The notes: generated by a model not told the origin, from the sequence alone. Positions 1 to 6,182 are shown, counted from the stretch's first letter. The stretch: DNA of 11,481 nucleotides from an uncultured Muribaculaceae bacterium (GCA_938039795.1 CALHWU010000020.1:1-11481), one strand, 5' to 3'. Program-made: numbers and translations.

Positions 1-1
1 T

Positions 2-418
2 CCGGCTATCCGCACAGTCCTCGGCATATCGTTCGGCACAACCTTCGGTCTCAGCCTCGACTACCTGTATGGCAACGGGTATACTGTCGACGGCTACGGT
101 GACAACATGGTGTATCTCCGCAATGTCAGTCAGCTCAATTATCTGTGGCCCGACGCGACACTTTATTACGGGCCGTCAGGACTGATGGGATCGGAATTCG
201 TCTACAGCACTTCGGTCTATGATCCTTCGCGCTATAACTATGTCTATCGCGATCTGGTGAACGCATACGGCGCTCCGGTTACGCTGACATACCCCAACGG
301 CGGCTATCTGGCCACATGGTTCACGACCGACAACGGATATATCAGACTGCAGTTTGGCAACGGGATGTCGACAGGCGGCGCAACCCGCTTCTACACCTCC
401 CTGTCATTCGGAAACTGA
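2..418 (+). CDS. 3' end of an unrecognised Tyr/Gly-rich protein (5' truncated by window)
   Basis: The frame is open from base 2 to the TGA at 416-418, giving 138 residues; the true start lies before the window. An internal ATG at 107 is not a convincing start because the frame upstream of it is equally protein-like. I do not recognise the family. The visible part is rich in Tyr, Gly, Ser, Thr and Asn, has no membrane helix and almost no Lys, and ends in a Ser/Phe/Gly/Asn tail (TSLSFGN). This composition suits a secreted or surface beta-rich protein, which is inference only. It converges on prmA with 10 bases between the stop codons, so the two share a hairpin at 423-448. Confidence that this is coding is high; the function is unknown. 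Confidence 0.75.
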   Translation, partial: PAIRTVLGISFGTTFGLSLDYLYGNGYTVDGYGDNMVYLRNVSQLNYLWPDATLYYGPSGLMGSEFVYSTSVYDPSRYNYVYRDLVNAYGAPVTLTYPNGGYLATWFTTDNGYIRLQFGNGMSTGGATRFYTSLSFGN

Positions 419-422
419 ACGA

Positions 423-448
423 TGCGCTTCACATTTTAGTGAAGCGCA
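423..448. terminator. Convergent hairpin shared by the 2-418 gene and prmA
   Basis: A perfect 10-bp inverted repeat (tgcgcttcac at 423-432, gtgaagcgca at 439-448) encloses a 6-nt loop. It lies just past the stop of the + strand gene and contains the prmA stop codon (429-431), so it could end transcripts from both sides. No strong U-tract follows on either strand: the minus side gives only TCGTTCAGTTT. It may therefore act as a 3'-end stabilising structure rather than a classical intrinsic terminator. Confidence 0.45.
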
Positions 449-1277
449 CGCTTGCCCATCCGTCACGCGAAGTGGTATCGGCAATCCTGAGACCACACGC
501 CTTTGCAGCTTCTTCCACTACAGCCACATCCGCCTCATAGAATCCACTGAAAATCAGCTGACCGCCACTCTTCATGGCGGCGGCATAAGCCGGAAGATCA
601 GCAGTTATGACATTACGGTTGATGTTGGCAAGCAGAAGATCGGCGTCGCAGATATCTCTGATTGACGTCACATCACCCAAGCGCACATCAATATCGGCAC
701 AACCGTTGAGCGCCACGTTCTCCCTGGTATTCTCGCACGCCATCGGATCGATCTCCACAGCCACGACATTGCCGGCGCCGCGCATGTGAGCAAGAATTGC
801 AAGAATGCCGGTGCCGGTGCCCATATCTATCACTTTGAGTCCGTCAAGGGGCATCGAAAGCAGCCGCCTGACTATCAGAGATGTCGTGGCATGGTGACCG
901 GTACCGAAAGCCATCTTCGGGTCTATGGCTATATCATACCTGCACTGCTGATAGCCAGTGTGGAATGAACTGTGCACCACACACTCGTCACCAATGACTA
1001 TAGGTTTGAAATAGTTTTTCTCCCACTCATGATTCCAGTCGCGTCCTTCTATCGCAAGAGCCTGACACAGCTGCAGCCGGCAAGGATAGGGCCAGGAGGC
1101 AATGACAGCGTCTACGCTGTCAGGGTCATAAAGTTCTTTTTTCACATAAGCCGTAAGTCCGTCATCGTCCGTCACAAAGCTTTCAAATCCGGCGTCTGCA
1201 AGCGAAGCGGCGAGAATATCGGAATAATCTTCTGAAAATGGAGTTATGACCATTTTCACTTCCATATAGTCATTCAT
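429..1277 (-). CDS. prmA: Ribosomal protein L11 methyltransferase PrmA
   Basis: Cytosolic SAM-dependent enzyme that N-methylates ribosomal protein L11. It has 282 residues, within the family's usual size. Visible signatures are the linker motif DWNHEWEKNYFKP (80-92), DPKMAFGTGHHATT (119-132) that closes the active site, SAM motif I VIDMGTGTGILAI (149-161), the acidic motif VAVEIDP (172-178) and the ANINRNV motif (217-223) typical of the L11/HemK-like N-methyltransferases. The N-terminal 80 residues are the divergent substrate-recognition domain. The start is the first ATG (1275-1277); in-frame ATGs at codons 5 and 9 cannot be excluded because there is no clear Shine-Dalgarno sequence. It lies downstream of the ytxH/holin cluster on the same strand, with 99 bases containing a hairpin between them, so read-through from that cluster is possible. 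The stop codon sits inside the hairpin at 423-448. Confidence 0.97.
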   Translation of the reverse strand: MNDYMEVKMVITPFSEDYSDILAASLADAGFESFVTDDDGLTAYVKKELYDPDSVDAVIASWPYPCRLQLCQALAIEGRDWNHEWEKNYFKPIVIGDECVVHSSFHTGYQQCRYDIAIDPKMAFGTGHHATTSLIVRRLLSMPLDGLKVIDMGTGTGILAILAHMRGAGNVVAVEIDPMACENTRENVALNGCADIDVRLGDVTSIRDICDADLLLANINRNVITADLPAYAAAMKSGGQLIFSGFYEADVAVVEEAAKACGLRIADTTSRDGWASVRFTKM

Positions 1278-1310
1278 AACGATTGGTTGTATGAGATATT
1301 TGACAACAAG

Positions 1311-1339
1311 CGGCCGGACGGCATACCGTCGTCCGACCG
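1311..1339 (-). terminator. GC-rich hairpin between the 95-aa gene and prmA
   Basis: Arms 1311-1320 and 1330-1339 pair over 10 positions with one C-A mismatch, and a G-U and a C-G pair can extend the stem inward. It lies between the stop of the 95-aa gene and the start of prmA. In the minus direction it is followed by CTTGTTGTCAAAT, which is only weakly U-rich. It could be a weak terminator or a leader structure for prmA. The 3' arm can alternatively pair perfectly over 8 bp with 1365-1372 (see findings). I see no convincing TAnnTTTG box for prmA in this gap. Confidence 0.35.
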
Positions 1340-1376
1340 TAAAAATTTCAAATGAAGCGCAGACCCGGCCGCATAT

Positions 1377-1664
1377 TCAGCGGCGTCTGAACAGTCGGAA
1401 TACCTGACGGCCGATCCTGAATGCCATGAATGCATAATCGACGTACGACAGATTGCTGAGCATCCTGCCGAGCAGTCCGGTGCCTTTCAGTGACATCATG
1501 CCGCCTCTCATCTGAGAGACCGTGGAAAACAGTTTCTGACGGTCGATCTGCATCCTCACTGCCGTATACGCCTGCTGATATCGCAATTCGTCAATGGTAT
1601 AACCTTTCCAGGGTTTGGCCGGATCCTGCGGCTGCTTATGGGCATCAAGAGTATTCGTGTTCAT
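1377..1664 (-). CDS. Conserved-looking 95-aa protein, last gene of the ytxH/holin cluster
   Basis: I cannot assign a named family. The 95-residue protein starts with a polar, Pro/Lys/Gln-rich stretch (1-20), then a predicted helical Tyr/Gln/Arg segment (24-45), a Gly/Met linker, and a hydrophobic-to-basic C-terminus ending in FRLFRRR that suggests membrane association through an amphipathic helix. It starts only 12 bases after the stop of the holin-family gene, so the two are almost certainly co-transcribed and probably act at the same membrane. No Shine-Dalgarno sequence precedes the ATG (1662-1664). It could be an accessory or anchoring subunit of the small membrane protein upstream; this rests on gene order alone. 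Confidence 0.8.
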   Translation of the reverse strand: MNTNTLDAHKQPQDPAKPWKGYTIDELRYQQAYTAVRMQIDRQKLFSTVSQMRGGMMSLKGTGLLGRMLSNLSYVDYAFMAFRIGRQVFRLFRRR

Positions 1665-1676
1665 AATAAGTCGGGG

Positions 1677-2015
1677 TCATTTAAGGAACAGTCGTGAAAT
1701 AAACCTTGCTACCGGATTCATGATCAACGGCTTGCACAGCACCACCAACAACACAACAAGCAAAAGATAGAATACACCCATCAGTGCGTATGCCCACCCG
1801 AGTCCGATTGAGGGCGCAATCCATTGCGCTATGGCGATAGTGAGGAAAAACAGGAATATGATGCCGAGGACAAATGCTCCGGCAGCCACAGCCAGTCCGG
1901 TGATAAGCATCGTCAGCTTCTCGGCAGCCGTAAGCTTGGCATACTCGAGTCCGTTCTCAAAATAAGCCTTGGCCTGTTGCCAGAGCCGCGTATAGTTGTT
2001 TTCTTTATCGTTCAT
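1677..2015 (-). CDS. Phage holin family (DUF1469 / Holin-X-like) two-helix membrane protein
   Basis: Small inner-membrane protein of 112 residues: a polar N-terminal helix (1-34), transmembrane segment 1 (about 35-62), a short loop with Pro and Gly, transmembrane segment 2 (about 73-94), and a basic C-terminus. This matches the Bacteroidetes proteins annotated 'phage holin family', which are chromosomal and usually not linked to prophages; no phage gene occurs here, so lytic function is not implied. It lies 12 bases upstream of the 95-aa gene and 180 bases downstream of ytxH-B, from which two inverted repeats separate it. The ATG follows an A-rich leader (TTCAAAAAACA), normal for the phylum. 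The two-helix membrane call is firm; the exact family is likely but not proven. Confidence 0.8.
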   Translation of the reverse strand: MNDKENNYTRLWQQAKAYFENGLEYAKLTAAEKLTMLITGLAVAAGAFVLGIIFLFFLTIAIAQWIAPSIGLGWAYALMGVFYLLLVVLLVVLCKPLIMNPVARFISRLFLK

Positions 2016-2117
2016 TGTTTTTTGAATGAGTGCTTTGGCACGACATATCTTTCAAGCCGTTCTATCAAACCGTAGTCTGCCGTTCTGCAATAGGCATCCG
2101 CGACAAAACCACACGTT

Positions 2118-2160
2118 CAGACCGGCGGCCGGGAATTTAAGGACTCCGACTGCCGGTCTG
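2118..2160 (-). repeat. Inverted repeat upstream of the holin-family gene
   Basis: Perfect 9-bp arms (cagaccggc at 2118-2126, gccggtctg at 2152-2160) enclose about 25 bases inside the 180-base gap between ytxH-B and the holin-family gene. In the minus-strand transcript it forms a long-loop stem in the leader of the holin-family gene. With no U-tract after it (AACGTGTGGTTTTGTCG), a processing site, attenuator or regulator-binding site fits as well as a terminator. I see no gene and no clear TAnnTTTG promoter box in this gap. Confidence 0.35.
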
Positions 2161-2186
2161 CGCGCGATATTCTTGGGATTAAAGAC

Positions 2187-2205
2187 CGCCAAACCTTATT
2201 TGGCG
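2187..2205 (-). terminator. Hairpin over the ytxH-B stop codon
   Basis: A perfect 7-bp stem (cgccaaa at 2187-2193, tttggcg at 2199-2205) with a 5-base loop. On the minus strand the ytxH-B TAA spans the stem end and loop, and the stem is followed by GTCTTTAATCC, a short U-run. This is a plausible weak intrinsic terminator that would set the two ytxH genes apart from the holin-family gene, with partial read-through. Confidence 0.45.
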
Positions 2206-2396
2206 TCCATTTCCTCAGTGAGCTGCTCCACAAGGGCGTCGATCTCATTATCGGTGCATAGGATACCTTTCTGCTGGAGAAGTTCCTTGATGCGACGGCG
2301 TGTATTCTCCCCTTTCTCAGGAGCGAGGAGCAGAGCCGCTGCGGCTCCCACAATGGCGCCGCCGATGAAAGAATAAAGTATTCCAGTAGTGCTCAT
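2196..2396 (-). CDS. YtxH domain protein (second copy, ytxH-B)
   Basis: A 66-residue small envelope protein of the YtxH family. The N-terminal Gly/Ala-rich hydrophobic helix (about 6-25, with GGAIVGAAAALLLAP) is a single membrane segment. It is followed by the family signature APEKGENTRRRI (25-36) and a charged helical tail. YtxH proteins are named for a Bacillus subtilis general-stress protein; their biochemical role is not known. It aligns without gaps to the upstream copy at 28 of 65 positions, so the pair arose by tandem duplication and has diverged, mostly after residue 45. It begins 29 bases after the ytxH-A stop, with AGAGAA about 7 bases before the ATG as a possible ribosome-binding site. 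Probably co-transcribed with ytxH-A. Confidence 0.88.
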   Translation of the reverse strand: MSTTGILYSFIGGAIVGAAAALLLAPEKGENTRRRIKELLQQKGILCTDNEIDALVEQLTEEMDAK

Positions 2397-2425
2397 ATAG
2401 CTGTTCTCTTTGGGTTCAACCGTGT

Positions 2426-2623
2426 TTATTTCTTGATCTCTTCAGCTATCTCGTCGGCCAGCTCCTCGATCTTGTTGCGGTGAAGCTTAATGCCTTTGCT
2501 ACGGAGATATTTCACGATCTCATCACGGGTGGTCTCTCCCTTTTCGGGAGCGAAAAGAAGTCCTACTGTAGCTCCTGCGATAGCGCCGCCGAGCACTGCC
2601 AGAATGATAGGTAATGGTTTCAT
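2426..2623 (-). CDS. YtxH domain protein (first copy, ytxH-A)
   Basis: A 65-residue YtxH-family protein and first gene of the leftward cluster. It has a single hydrophobic Gly/Ala-rich helix (about 5-24), the signature APEKGETTRDEI (25-36), then an amphipathic Lys/Glu-rich cytoplasmic helix ending EEIKK. No cleavable signal peptide is evident, so the helix is expected to stay in the membrane. It is preceded by a canonical Bacteroidetes -7 box on the minus strand (2713-2720), so it is likely transcribed from the intergenic region it shares with pepT. The shared signature and length with the next gene show a tandem paralogue pair. The family call is secure; the physiological role is unknown. 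Confidence 0.88.
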   Translation of the reverse strand: MKPLPIILAVLGGAIAGATVGLLFAPEKGETTRDEIVKYLRSKGIKLHRNKIEELADEIAEEIKK

Positions 2624-2701
2624 TTCTGTATGAATTGCTGATTAGAATTAAACTTCATTGATATAAACACCGGCCGACGGCATTTTGTTCCATGCCGACC
2701 A

Positions 2702-2720
2702 TAGATTTTTCGCAAATCTA
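2702..2720. promoter_or_regulatory. Palindrome overlapping the ytxH-A promoter box
   Basis: Perfect 7-bp inverted repeat tagattt (2702-2708) / aaatcta (2714-2720) with a 5-base spacer. Its right arm is the minus-strand -7 box itself. On the plus strand the same palindrome reads TAGATTTT, close to a -7 box in the other direction. It could be an operator, or a by-product of the -7 box sequence. Confidence 0.4.
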
Positions 2721-2737
2721 CGCATTTTTTTTCGCAA
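2706..2737. repeat. 10-bp direct repeat TTTTTCGCAA, 22 bp apart
   Basis: TTTTTCGCAA occurs at 2706-2715 and again, exactly, at 2728-2737 in the divergent intergenic region. The 22-bp centre-to-centre distance is about two helical turns, so a protein bound to each copy would sit on the same DNA face. The AT-rich composition lowers significance. Confidence 0.35.
2713..2720 (-). promoter_or_regulatory. Putative -7 box (TAGATTTG) for the ytxH/holin cluster
   Basis: On the minus strand 2713-2720 reads TAGATTTG, an exact match to the Bacteroidetes primary-sigma -7 consensus TAnnTTTG. No good TTTG -33 box is seen at the usual distance. Expected transcription start is near 2706, giving a leader of about 80 bases before ytxH-A. 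Confidence 0.5.
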
Positions 2738-2765
2738 TACACCCCTCTCCTGACAAAAAAATCAC

Positions 2766-2773
2766 TACTTTTG
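2766..2773 (+). promoter_or_regulatory. Putative -7 box (TACTTTTG) for pepT
   Basis: TACTTTTG at 2766-2773 matches TAnnTTTG exactly and lies 63 bases before the pepT ATG. The -33 element is weak or absent. A start near 2780 would give a leader of about 57 bases. Confidence 0.55.
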
Positions 2774-2836
2774 TGACATACTCCATACTTCCCCTTATCA
2801 ACTGATAAATTATTGTCTTAAATCCATTACATAAGA

Positions 2837-4063
2837 ATGACTGTTGTTGACCGATTCCTTCGCTATGTGAAATATGACACGCAGAGCGACGAACTTACCA
2901 ACATGACCCCTTCGACACCGGGACAGATGATTTTTGCCCAAAGCCTCGAAGAGGAATTAAAGGCCATGGGCCTCACTGAAATCACTCTCGACGAAAACGG
3001 CTACCTGATGGCTACACTGCCGGCTACTCCCGGCTATGAAAACGCTCCTACGGTAGGATTCATTGCCCATCTCGACACATCGCCCGACGCATCGGGCCAC
3101 AACGTCAATCCGCGGATTGTCGAAAACTATCCCGGAGGCGACATCACTCTAAATGCAGCCAAAGGGATCGTACTTTCTCCGAAGGATTTTCCGGAAATGG
3201 ATCACTATGTGGGCGACGACCTAATTGTAACAGACGGCACGACCCTTCTCGGAGCTGATGACAAAGCGGGAATCGCCGAGATCATAACCGCCATCGACTA
3301 TCTGCAGAACAATCCCGACATTCCTCACGGACGCATCCGCATCGCTTTCAATCCCGACGAGGAGATCGGACAGGGAGCACACAAATTCGACGTGGATCGT
3401 TTCGGCGCCGACTGGGCTTATACCATCGACGGCGGAGAAATCGGTGAACTGGAATATGAGAATTTCAACGCCGCAGTGGCTAAAGTGACCTTTGCCGGAC
3501 GCAATGTGCATCCCGGTTCGGCAAAACACAAGATGATCAACTCCATGCGTATCGCCCTGCAGTTTGCCATCATGCTTCCGCGCTGGGAGACTCCGGAGCA
3601 TACCGAAGGATATGAAGGTTTCTATCATCTGACCTCGATCGAGGGCACTGTGGAGAAGACCGTGCTCACATACATCATCCGCGACCACGACCGCGACCGC
3701 TTCGAGCGCCGCAAGAAGGAGTTCGAGCATCTCACACGCAAGATAAATCACGAATTCCCCGACTGCGCGAGCCTCGACATACGCGACCAGTACTACAACA
3801 TGCGCGAGAAGATAGAGCCGGTGATGCACATCATCGAGATCGCCGAGAAAGCGATGAAACTTGCGGGGGTAACACCTAAAGTCGTGCCTATACGCGGAGG
3901 CACTGACGGAGCGCAGCTTTCGTTCAAGGGTCTTCCCTGCCCCAACATATTTGCTGGCGGCCTTAATTTTCACGGAAAGTTTGAGTTCGTGCCGGTGCGC
4001 GCCATGGAGAAAGCCTCGCAGGTGATCGTAGAGATAGCCCGCCTTGTAGGCGACCAGCGCTGA
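2837..4063 (+). CDS. pepT: Peptidase T (zinc tripeptide aminopeptidase, M20B)
   Basis: Cytosolic dinuclear zinc aminopeptidase that removes the N-terminal residue from tripeptides. The 408-residue length is the usual size for PepT. Zinc ligands and catalytic residues known for the family are all in place: H78 and D80 in HLDTSPDA, D141 in GADDKAG, the catalytic Glu pair E175-E176 in NPDEEIGQGA, D198 in TIDGGEIGE, and H379 in GGLNFHGKFEF. The dimerisation/lid domain lies at about 208-320 and carries NVHPGSAKHKMINS (223-236), and the substrate-binding segment IRGGTDGAQLS is at 352-362. The ATG is preceded by an A/T-rich leader and a -7 box. It is followed 24 bases later by miaA with no obvious terminator between them, so the two may share a transcript. 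Confidence 0.97.
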   Translation: MTVVDRFLRYVKYDTQSDELTNMTPSTPGQMIFAQSLEEELKAMGLTEITLDENGYLMATLPATPGYENAPTVGFIAHLDTSPDASGHNVNPRIVENYPGGDITLNAAKGIVLSPKDFPEMDHYVGDDLIVTDGTTLLGADDKAGIAEIITAIDYLQNNPDIPHGRIRIAFNPDEEIGQGAHKFDVDRFGADWAYTIDGGEIGELEYENFNAAVAKVTFAGRNVHPGSAKHKMINSMRIALQFAIMLPRWETPEHTEGYEGFYHLTSIEGTVEKTVLTYIIRDHDRDRFERRKKEFEHLTRKINHEFPDCASLDIRDQYYNMREKIEPVMHIIEIAEKAMKLAGVTPKVVPIRGGTDGAQLSFKGLPCPNIFAGGLNFHGKFEFVPVRAMEKASQVIVEIARLVGDQR

Positions 4064-4087
4064 CACCCGAACTAAACCGAGAGCGCC

Positions 4088-4978
4088 TTGGAAAAGACAC
4101 TCCTTGTAATCACAGGGCCGACTGCCTCAGGCAAGTCGGCCCTGGCCATGAGTCTGGCAAAAGAACTGTCGACCGATATCATATCGGCCGACTCGCGCCA
4201 GCTTTACCGCGACATACCCATAGTCACCGCCGCCCCGACCCGGGAAATGCTTGCCGAAGTGCGACATCATCTTGTCGGCACTCTCGGTCTGGCCGACTAT
4301 TACAGCGCCGCACGCTTCGAGGAGGAGGCTCTTTCGATACTGCCGGGAATCTGGCAGAAGAGTGACGTGGCCATAGTATGCGGCGGCTCGATGATGTATG
4401 TCGACGCGCTGACCGACGGGATCGACCGGCTGCCCGACATCGATCCGGAGATACGCCGTCAGGCCTACGCGATCATGGAAGAGGGTGGCATAGAGGCTGT
4501 GGAGCGGCGGCTTCGCCAGCTCGATCCGGATTACTGGGAAAAAGTAGACCGTGCGAACCACAAGAGGATGATTCATGCCATAGAGGTCAGCATGCAGGCC
4601 GGCGTCCCTTATTCCTCGCTGCTGACGGGCCAGCGGCGCCGACGGCCGTTTCGTATAATCAGGACAGCTCTCTGCATGGAGCGCGAAGAGCTGTTCGGAC
4701 GCATCAACCGGCGCGTAGATATGATGATGGAGGCCGGACTGGAAGAGGAAGCACGGCGCGTCTATCCGCTGCGTCAATACAACTCGCTCAACACCGTAGG
4801 ACTGAAAGAGATGTTCGCATGGTTTGACGGCGTGATGGACCGCGACACCGCCATAGCACGTATAGCCAAAAACACCCGTGTCTATGCAAAAAAACAGATC
4901 ACATGGCTGAAAAAATCGGCCGATACAATATTTATCAAACCTCACAACGCTTTCGAAGAAATACTTGGACTGATATGA
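4088..4978 (+). CDS. miaA: tRNA dimethylallyltransferase MiaA (TTG start)
   Basis: Transfers a dimethylallyl group to A37 of tRNAs that read UNN codons (i6A37). It has 296 residues, near the family norm of about 300. Motifs: P-loop GPTASGKSA (10-18), SADSRQLYRD (33-42) that binds the tRNA base, GGSMMYVDAL (99-108; the usual GGTGLY is changed here), DRANHKRMIHAIEV (154-167), and NTVGLKEMFAW with KNTRVYAKKQITWLK (235-275) at the C-terminus. The start must be TTG at 4088: an in-frame TAA at 4073 closes the frame upstream and the P-loop begins only nine codons later, so the next ATG (inside the P-loop helix) would destroy the enzyme. Its stop overlaps the next gene's start by ATGA. Confidence 0.95.
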   Translation: MEKTLLVITGPTASGKSALAMSLAKELSTDIISADSRQLYRDIPIVTAAPTREMLAEVRHHLVGTLGLADYYSAARFEEEALSILPGIWQKSDVAIVCGGSMMYVDALTDGIDRLPDIDPEIRRQAYAIMEEGGIEAVERRLRQLDPDYWEKVDRANHKRMIHAIEVSMQAGVPYSSLLTGQRRRRPFRIIRTALCMEREELFGRINRRVDMMMEAGLEEEARRVYPLRQYNSLNTVGLKEMFAWFDGVMDRDTAIARIAKNTRVYAKKQITWLKKSADTIFIKPHNAFEEILGLI

Positions 4979-6132
4979 ACCTGTCATCAAACATCACTCC
5001 GGTCACAGAGCGCATCGCCTGGGTCGACGCACTCAAGATCGTGGCATGTCTGCTCGTAGTCATCGCTCACTGCACCGATCCGTTTGTGGGAGCATTCGAT
5101 TCGGACCGCACCGCATTCGTCACCGGCGTGGCCGTAGGCACTCTGACGCGGCCGAGCGTACCGCTGTTCGTCATGATGACCGCCATCCTTCTCCTCCCGT
5201 CGCCAGAGGGGCTGAGCTTAGGCCAGTTCTATCGCCGGAGGATAGGGCGCATATTGCCGGCGCTCATATTCTGGTCGCTGGTGCTTCCGGTAGCCTTCTA
5301 TCTGTATTTCGGCCACGCCAATCCGGGATCGGCCAATCCGACTGTCGACACTGCATCCTATACATGGAGCGGACTCTGGCATAAAATATGCCTGATGACT
5401 GTCAATTTCAATTTCGACACAGTCCCGCTCTGGTATCTCTATATGCTTGTGGGCCTCTACTTCATTATTCCCGTCATAAGCCCGTGGCTGCATCGCGCAT
5501 CGCGGCGCGACGTCCGTCTGCTGCTGACGATCTGGGGATTCACCCTGTTGCTGCCCTACATAAAGCTTCTGGCTCCGGCAGTGGGCTATACCGGCAATTT
5601 CGGATCAATGGAGATCTTCGGAGCGTGCGACTGGAATGCCTACGGAACGTTCTACTACGTCAGCGGCTTCTTCGGCTATATGCTTCTTGCATATTATATC
5701 CGCCGGTGGCCGCTGCAGTGGAGCGGAGCGAAGACGGCCGCGATATGCGTGCCGATGTTCATCGCCGGCTATTGCATCACATTCTTCGGATACCTGAAGT
5801 TGCAGGAGCTTTATCCGGGCGACTATTCATACCTTGAGATCATCTATTACTTCACGGGTATCAACGTGTTCATGATGACATTCCCGGTGCTTGTCGCATT
5901 CAGCCGGCTGCGGTTGCGCCCGCGGCCATGGCTCGGCCGCCTCGCGTCGCTGACTTTCGGAGTTTATCTCTGCCACTTCTTCTTCGTATTCGTGGCCTAC
6001 GACCTGTTTGACATCGCCGGAATGGCGCCCGTCGGACGGCTGCTTCTCATGGCCGTCACAGCCTTCGCTGCATCATGCCTGCTCACGTGGCTCATGCGGC
6101 AGTGGTCGCCGACCCGGCGCCTCGTAGCCTGA
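4975..6132 (+). CDS. Acyltransferase-3 family membrane protein (O-acyltransferase)
   Basis: A 385-residue integral membrane protein of the acyltransferase-3 family (OafA/WecH-like), which moves acyl groups, usually acetyl, onto sugars or other acceptors at the membrane. Evidence: about ten hydrophobic segments; the helix-1 signature WVDALKIVACLLVVIAHC with H32; SVPLFVMM (61-68) equivalent to the family's SVPLFFMISG, here with TA replacing SG; the basic loop FYRRRIGRILPALIFW (85-100); WYLYMLVGLYFIIP mid-protein; and FGVYLCHFFF near the C-terminus. The start is ATG 4975 within the ATGA overlap with the miaA stop, which implies translational coupling. A longer frame back to 4903 runs inside miaA and lacks family sequence. 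The acceptor cannot be read from the sequence; a surface glycan is plausible given nearby fkp. Confidence 0.9.
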   Translation: MNLSSNITPVTERIAWVDALKIVACLLVVIAHCTDPFVGAFDSDRTAFVTGVAVGTLTRPSVPLFVMMTAILLLPSPEGLSLGQFYRRRIGRILPALIFWSLVLPVAFYLYFGHANPGSANPTVDTASYTWSGLWHKICLMTVNFNFDTVPLWYLYMLVGLYFIIPVISPWLHRASRRDVRLLLTIWGFTLLLPYIKLLAPAVGYTGNFGSMEIFGACDWNAYGTFYYVSGFFGYMLLAYYIRRWPLQWSGAKTAAICVPMFIAGYCITFFGYLKLQELYPGDYSYLEIIYYFTGINVFMMTFPVLVAFSRLRLRPRPWLGRLASLTFGVYLCHFFFVFVAYDLFDIAGMAPVGRLLLMAVTAFAASCLLTWLMRQWSPTRRLVA

Positions 6133-6146
6133 CGTCACTCCGGCAG

Positions 6147-6182
6147 CCTGACGGATGGATCCAGAATAAGAATCCGGTCAGG
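6147..6182. terminator. Hairpin between convergent acyltransferase and fkp genes
   Basis: Arm 6147-6156 (cctgacggat) pairs with 6172-6175 plus 6177-6182 (atcc, one bulged G, gtcagg), giving a 10-bp stem with a loop of about 15 bases. It includes the fkp stop codon (6178-6180) and lies 15 bases after the acyltransferase stop. Neither side carries a U-tract, so its strength as a terminator is doubtful. Confidence 0.35.

Noticed and set aside
1677..2015. Prophage remnant suggested by the holin family name
   Set aside because: No integrase, capsid, tail, lysin or attachment-like repeat is present. The neighbours are YtxH proteins and prmA, the usual kind of chromosomal context for these proteins in Bacteroidetes.
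3221..4066. Long open frame on the minus strand opposite pepT
   Set aside because: It is the antisense shadow of a gene with all PepT active-site residues in place. Its translation is rich in His, Val and Leu as expected from reverse-complemented codons, and it has no recognisable motif.
4378..4827. 149-codon plus-strand frame inside miaA
   Set aside because: It is an Arg/Ala/Gly-rich out-of-frame translation of the miaA coding sequence with no independent support.
4903..4974. Upstream extension of the acyltransferase by 24 codons
   Set aside because: The extra residues lie inside miaA and look like out-of-frame translation. Family homology starts just after the ATG at 4975, which forms a typical ATGA overlap.
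4127..4990. Long open frame on the minus strand opposite miaA
   Set aside because: It covers almost all of miaA, whose motifs are intact, and has no promoter, leader or family motif of its own.
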